From Tubiluchus corallicola (Eukaryota > Priapulida > Priapulimorpha > Priapulimorphida > Tubiluchidae): DNA of 64,000 nt. Where the stretch lies: the NCBI GenBank assembly GCA_030141605.1, contig JAQGDQ010000067.1:248001-312000 (forward strand). Direction: 5' to 3'. Below are positions 57,911-64,000 of this stretch, in pieces (the first letter of the stretch is position 1; each line of letters begins with the position of its first letter). A program made the position numbers and the translations under genes. Under the pieces are notes generated by a model, which worked only from the letters and a program-made list of their open reading frames with translations, searched no databases and was not told the origin of the DNA.

Positions 57911-58945
57911 AATTTTCAGGTGTACCCCAAAACAAACTACCGATAAAAACCGTAATAGTATCTTACAGTGCTGGTATATATACGCTACTCTTATCAGGGT
58001 AGTTAAGCTAAAACACACATGTTTTCTCTGTTCTTAGCAACGTGTCAGGGCACTGCGTGCTTGTTTCCTCAGCCCCACTATATCGGTGTCCCTGGCGCCA
58101 CGACCTCAACACCAGCAAGTTGACAGCATTTGTCACCTTCAGCACAGCAGTGACGAGAGAGGTTTCGTTTGCTTAGTATTTCATGGGTATGTATTCTTAA
58201 CGTTGCCACACAAGCTCAACTAGATGAAGCCACGTGAGCCTATTGAAACCCTAGCTGTTTTTAGCGACGACTGTCACTAGTGGGTACGACATTGATTATG
58301 TGCCCTATTCACTTGTGTTATTCCTGCACAAGCCTACAAGGTCTAGCTCTCAAAGTCTCACAACAGTGAGAAATTGTAACAATCAATCACAACTCATAAT
58401 TCAAAAAAATACAAAAGACAAAGACAGCATTTATTTACCTTCGCTCACTTAACAAAAAATTGTTGTCATTGTTATTATTACGATTACTAAGAATAATATA
58501 ATCCGAGGCGTCACAATATATACTTATCGCCTGAAGTTAAGTAATGACAAACGTATCCATATACCAGAAAGTGACCATTGGGAAATTTCCCTGAGGGTGT
58601 CTTTATCTGCTGTATCATAGTATCTAATCACATCAGAATCTACGTAAGTCAGCATCTTAGAGGATTAGCCTTGATATTGAGGCAGCAAGATTCCGGTTGT
58701 GCTACAATTATTGACAGTGCTTATACAGTGCTACAATTATTGACAGTGCCGTTCAACGGCTGATTGGTGCTTTGCAGCTCCTGTATAAAAACAGTACACT
58801 CCTTCAGTTCATGAAGACTGTCTGAAAAGATTTTCTGTCACTTATCTGTATCAATTGTTTTGCCACTGTTTATTATTTACGTATATATATATGTTAAAGA
58901 CGGAATAAATGTCTACGAACATTTTTAAGTAATCAATCTGTCCAA

Positions 58946-59082
58946 TCCAATGTAAAATTAAAAGTTGATCGGCCTTCCCACCACGCAATTCAGCACAGAT
59001 AAACATGAAACAGGATTAATAACTTATGTGATAGTAAAGCCATTCACAAATCATTGCCAGTAAACATTCGTGGTATGCTATA
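58946..59082 (+). repeat. 137-bp direct repeat, copy 2
   Basis: See the copy at 55511-55647. The two are 3.4 kb apart in the same orientation, with different flanks. Confidence 0.92.
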
Positions 59083-60609
59083 ATACAAATTGCAATTAAG
59101 AGGTTTTATGTTTTAGATTTTCTGATTAGCAAATCACATATAATTGCACTAGAAAGCCATTTTTATTACATTATATAAGTATTCATGCTAACACCCAAAC
59201 CTGTTCAATGTTCAAACAATGACAGTTGATAAAATATTTAGCCTTAACCCAATTACCATTGGTTTGTTTTACACGCTTAATAATGCAATTCAGAAAATTT
59301 GAGACGGTAATTAGACTTGGTTATAGTTGCGCAAATAGTAGGCTTAGGCTACAAAACCGACCATTCAATACGCTGTTGCTGCTTTATAATTAAGAGAGAC
59401 TGAGAATAACGCGAACTTCAGACAATGACGCGCTCTTGAAGATAGATATCTTCAACTACTGTGCACAGCAATATTTTTACTATGTGTGACTATCAAAATT
59501 CATTTTTTATTTTTTTTAAAAATTCAAAATACTATGGACAATTTAATACCGCATTGAAAGTAATTATTGCGTATAGCTACATTGATGATAAATGAGCTTT
59601 CTTAGACCGACAAGTATAAGACAAAAACATTATTTCTTTTTTCAACTGTTGAATCTTTACAGGTTTGCCCTATAATATCATCAATATTAATGAAAGATTG
59701 TTTTAATAAACATTTTTAAGCAAATTAACACTAGTGAGAACTATAAACCTATAAAAATATTTTATGGATATATTTATAGTGAAGGACCACTTGTAATTTC
59801 ATTTTTAAGTTTCATAAACAACAAACCACCAATTTTGTGGTTCATAATTAACTGAAAGGGTCATAAAACTGATAATTATAACCAAGTGGAAATGCAGCAA
59901 GTCAGCAACTTAGCTTAATCGTCACGAAGTTAATGTGAAGCACATCAGGTGACAAGAAATGACCCGGGTTTCCTCTATTAAACAATAAAAGTCTATTTAA
60001 AGTTTTGATGCATAAAAGTTAGCACAATAATAAATTCAGCCGAAAGGCCTATCACAAGCAGAGCAGCAGAACAATAAAAACACTGACCTGTAATAATTTG
60101 ATGAAGCAACTTTCAAACAGTTTATGTAGAAAGGAAATGAAGCATGCTTCCTCTGTCAGGTTTGCTCCACATCTCTTGAAATTCTGCTATAAATGCTGAC
60201 AACAATACAGCTGATAAAATTACGTTACAAATTAACAGTAACAACAAAATGCAATGATCGCTTGCTTTTTTTAATTTTTACTATCGGTTCCACTTATTCA
60301 GTGAGATCAATCACCTGCTGAGAAAATTGTTTTATGAAATATGCAAGTAACCGATGATTTCTTATCCACATGAACCACTTGTATCAAACCAAACACACAA
60401 AGCAACCAATGAATTAACCGTCTCGACCGTCTGCAAAACAAGAGTGACCAGCACAATATTCGAATCGTGGTGGGGGACGTGAACCGTATGATCAGCTGCT
60501 TCTGCGTACGCGAAACGACGAGAACCGAAAGGGATGCCGACTGTCTGCAATACCTGCCACCAGCGGATAACAAAAATTTGGTTAACTTCGTTCAGGACCG
60601 TGTTCTAGG
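59083..60609. other. Non-genic stretch
   Basis: No gene recognised. Overlapping open stretches on both strands at 60307-60655 have no family pattern. Confidence 0.4.
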
Positions 60610-60960
60610 TCACTTAGGCAGTAGACACTTGGGTAGTAGGACATTTTGGCAGTAGGACTTTTGGCCACTGAACCCTTGGACAGTGTAGACATTTAGGCAG
60701 TGAACAGTCGGGCGGTGAATACTTAGGCAGTGGACATTTGAGCAATGGATTTGGGCAATAGATATCTGAGCAGTGAAAAGGTGGGCAGTTTACACTAGGC
60801 AGCGGGCAGCAAAACTTGGGCAGTGATTCTTTAAGTATACCTACCTACTTACCTACTTGTCTATCTACCTACCTACTTTTTAGCCAAGTATCCACTGCCC
60901 AAGTGTCCATCTACCTACGTGTCCGCTGTCAAAGTGCCACTGCCAATGCAAGTGTCTGTA
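60610..60960. mobile_element. Fold-back-like element with GGACACTTGGGCAGT subrepeats
   Basis: The left arm (60610-60824) is about 11-13 imperfect units of roughly 19 bp close to GGACACTTGGGCAGTG. The right arm (60882-60960) carries four to five of the same units inverted (ACTGCCCAAGTGTCC). The arms flank a TACC/TATC-rich spacer. No coding content. Confidence 0.75.
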
Positions 60961-61739
60961 ATTGAGCCATGTGACCGTAATTGGCAGGACCGTGCTGAGC
61001 TGGGCAAGTGCTCAGGCCAGATGGGAAGACTGTAAACCCTATTATTCTAATCAATGCAAAGTACGCGTTTTTGAACAATTCGGTACAATGCAAGGCAGAA
61101 CGCAACATTCAATAGCAGGGCCTACTCAACGTCCATGTGAATTTGTGTCAAGACCGGACCCTAGCTCCTCATCAAGTGTAAAGTCTCAAAGATAAGACAC
61201 TGGACAGGCAGAGCTAGTTATCTTAGCTATTTTCCGGTGTGTATACGTTGTCTCACTATGAAAGAGAAAATGAAAAGCAGCGATTTATAAAAAGGCAAAA
61301 GTAATAATGAATCTCACCACCATAATTAAACGCACTAAAATCCCTGCCTGGCCTGACTTGGTGTACGGAAATGTTCAAAAACTGGAAAAGGCACAGAGCG
61401 CCATTTGAGCCATTCTGTTTTTACACTCAGGACTTGTCTACACTATAGTGACTACGATAATAAATTGAAGGTAATACCACGTCATGTAATGAAATTCTCA
61501 CCAGACGTTCTGGGGTGATTTATTAAAAACTAGTCCCAGGATCACACAGCTATTTGAAACAGGAAGTCATAAAATTTTTAAATCTTTTATGCTAAAACTT
61601 TACCCGAAGAAAAACAGAATTTGACATACTGAGTTTGAATCCGGCTGGTACTGACCTTGGAATTTAAAGAATCTCACATAGAAGCTGAAGCTCAACAACG
61701 AATCTAGCCATTTCAAGCATGGTTTGATTTGTACACACA
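60961..61739. other. Non-genic stretch
   Basis: A plus-strand open stretch at 60962-61195 and a QKLEKAQSAI-like phrase near 61380 resemble nothing definite. Confidence 0.35.
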
Positions 61740-62640
61740 TAAGTAAATAAGCACTTTATTGCCATTATAGCATAATACATCCAATGAAATTTATGTGGTT
61801 TTACGTACTGCAATAACTTATGGAAACAACAAGAAGATTAATACAAATAATTCCATCAGTTGTGCAGTGACATAGAGAATTAATAATGCAGATTTACTGA
61901 AATGTACTGTTTATTATGCGAATTGCAACGGGATAGAAAGAATTTAAAGTTCTTGTGGTTTTAGTATTAATTGAGCGGAATCTTCGACCGGAGGGGAGCA
62001 TTTTAAAGTATTTATTACCTGAATGATATTTATCTTTCATGATAACTTGCACTCTCTTTGCGACCCTAGTTTCATACAAATACGCCATTGATTGCTATTG
62101 AATCACTACAATTTTTTAGGCGGATTTAACAATTTGATCAAGAGCATTGCAATCTCTCTGCATGACAGCGCCATACCAAACAGTAAGGGGTGTCGTTAAG
62201 ACGCTCTCAATGACTGCACGATTAAAACTTTCCACCGCAGTAGGGGCAGTGTTGAATTATTTCAATTATCTTAAAAAGTACAGACGCTGGCTGGCCTTTT
62301 TTTACACTATAGAGCACATTAGCTTCCCATTTAAGATCATCTGAAATTTTTATTCCCAGAAATTTGAAATCTTTAACAATTTCTACAGCTACAATTACAA
62401 AGATGGTTTTCCATCAGGCTATTTCTAAAGTCTACAATACGTTCCAAATTATACTGTTCGCACCACCCTATTAAATTTTGAACTTCCAAAAATAATTAGT
62501 CTGGTTGTTACTTCAAATAAGGCCAGCAAGTATGGTATCATCAGCGAATTTTACCGTCGTAGTATTTGGGGAGGATACTTCACAGACTCACAGTCATCTG
62601 TAAACAATGTGTATAGCATTGGAGACAGGACTCACCCTTG
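61740..62640 (-). mobile_element. Rex1/CR1-like LINE 3' fragment
   Basis: The minus strand contains TTTVKFADDTILAGLI (the catalytic ADD box) near 62550 and FKFLGIKISDDLKWEANVLY near 62370. ESVL-T-P-like and LTVWYG segments and MLPSGRRFRSIN with NSFYPVAIRIINS near 62000-61900 follow. This order and the LPSGRR/FxPVAI ending are typical of Rex1/CR1-like LINEs. It is truncated at the 5' end, with many stops. An AATAAAG signal in the 3' UTR lies near 61755. Confidence 0.85.
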
Positions 62641-64000
62641 AGGATAAATAAGTCACATGATAAATTAAATAAGTACAAAAAGCACGCAGCTTTATTTAGG
62701 TGGACGCATGATATAATTTGTTTTTCTGATATTTTTGTGTTTCGAACCTACATTATCCTATGATATCGCAAATTCAGGACCAAGTCCTTAACTGTAGCCT
62801 ATATTAGCGGTTGAGTCCGTTGAATAGTTCGTGCATAAAATTTAATGTTAATGAATATCATGCAAGAGATAATTAATAGTTGCTACTTTCGTTTTCACTT
62901 GCATGGCTAAAGCACAGCGAAAAAGTTATAAGCTCACGATCGCGTTACCATGGTAACCAGGTAAGACTCAGTGATATCGCTATAGTTGTTGCCCTGAGCA
63001 AATCAAATCGATGTGCATCATATTAGTAATATATCCGTACCGTGAGGTTGCAGGTACAAATGCAAGTGTTTTACCACTTACAGTAAAACTAATGAATTTT
63101 ATTGTAATGCCCAATACTAGCTGAATGGAGATTTCTCTTTACAGAGACGCCTCTTTACAGAGTCAATCACAGGACGAGGAAACACGTGTCCCACAAAAAG
63201 TTGATTCGATTTAATGCTTTTTATTTCAACGTTTGCGAAAGTTTCAAATATATTATACACATGTCACACTTTTTCTATTTACACAAATGCATCAAGTGAT
63301 TACGTAAATTTGTTACAGTTTTTAACAGTATTTACAGTATTTTTGTTACATTGCTGATCTGCATAACTATAATACTCGTAACAGGGTTTAATTTTCATTA
63401 TATCCAACTGCAGAACAGACTTACAGAAATTCTGTATTAAATATCATGATCCGTATATATAGAATACAATTTCAAATCATTTAGAAAGGCTCACTTCGAT
63501 ATATAGTCGATGTCAACAAAAACAATTCATATTGAAATGATGGTGGCCAAGAGGTGCAGGGTTCAAAATTGGATTGTTGCAATCTTGTAGCACTAGTGAC
63601 CACTAGTGACGACGTAAACTGCAAATTGAACAGGCAGTTTATAGTTAGAAACTGGGTTCTGTAAAGTGTTCAATAAAGGGTTGCTCATGCTAGCTGCAAT
63701 TACAATACAAGTGCTTAGTTGGTAAACACACCTGGCCCCTTCCACAACGACGGTTTTATACCTGGTATTCAACGCCACTATGGCTTCGTACGGAAGAGTC
63801 CATCCAAATGAAGAGGGTGGGGGTCGATAATAAATGACATTTCGCCCCTATAACAATATGTATAATTATCTTGATGTGATATTTTGAATTGTGTTTTATC
63901 TATACAAATGAGTTATATTACTCACTTATCTTGATTGATTCCGGTAAACTTAAATTTTCTCAATAATATTGATATGTGTCTTTTGAAATTTCCTATTACA
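62641..64000. other. Non-genic end of window
   Basis: AT-rich, no gene or repeat recognised. A short duplication, CACTAGTGAC, is found twice near 63591-63610. Confidence 0.4.

Noticed and set aside
60307-60655. Short open frames on both strands at 60.3-60.65 kb.
   Set aside because: No family match, and they overlap the start of the fold-back array.

Overview
This is a eukaryotic, AT-rich genomic window, almost certainly from an invertebrate animal. It has canonical GT-AG introns, a metazoan cadherin gene, and a broad mix of degraded transposons (CR1/L2/Rex1-like LINEs, Gypsy and BEL/Pao-like LTR elements, a hAT fragment, fold-back elements and a tRNA-Gly-like SINE head). The species cannot be named from the sequence. 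There are no bacterial features, and no intact long reading frame exists outside one 610-base exon.

The one host gene I can reconstruct lies on the minus strand, from the start codon at 40841 down to at least 8315. It has fourteen coding exons with GT-AG borders. They join in one frame across every splice phase and encode 695 residues without a stop. The product is a single-pass type I cadherin: signal peptide, five extracellular cadherin repeats, one transmembrane helix and a Ser/Asp-rich cytoplasmic tail. The first repeat has a Cys pair like that of PCDH15/CDHR5-type cadherins. The 3' end (stop codon, 3' UTR) was not found and may lie left of 8315 or outside the window. A possible 5' UTR exon lies near 45.8 kb.

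Left part (1-8315): inverted LINE-B-family fragments forming a 77-bp-arm palindrome (1-519), a decayed minus-strand Gypsy element (about 520-4160) carrying a nested repeat, and a decayed plus-strand CR1/L2-like LINE (LINE A, about 4425-7905). Between the last two exons found, the 10.2 kb intron (8497-18678) is almost entirely a plus-strand CR1-like LINE (LINE B, with an esterase-type ORF1). LINE B is split by a plus-strand Gypsy element with two LTRs (12911-17551). The other introns hold a BEL/Pao-like remnant with LTR (about 23.4-25.24 kb), a hAT C-terminal fragment (28281-28590), microsatellites, and a fold-back-like repeat interrupted by a 640-bp solo LTR (39110-39749). The empty target site of that LTR is preserved in a second copy at 46.9 kb.

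Right part (41-64 kb): mostly non-genic. It contains fold-back-like arrays (41.4-42.5, 56.1-56.4, 60.6-60.96 kb), three minus-strand LINE fragments (42.85-43.56, 52.26-53.06, 61.74-62.64 kb), a long C-rich/G-poor minisatellite (50.74-51.31 kb), a GC-rich island of unknown origin (51.69-52.19 kb), a 137-bp near-identical direct repeat pair (55.5 and 58.9 kb) and a tRNA-Gly-like SINE head (57.83 kb). The window therefore shows one long, intron-rich adhesion gene whose size comes from repeated transposon insertion, next to a repeat-dense flank.
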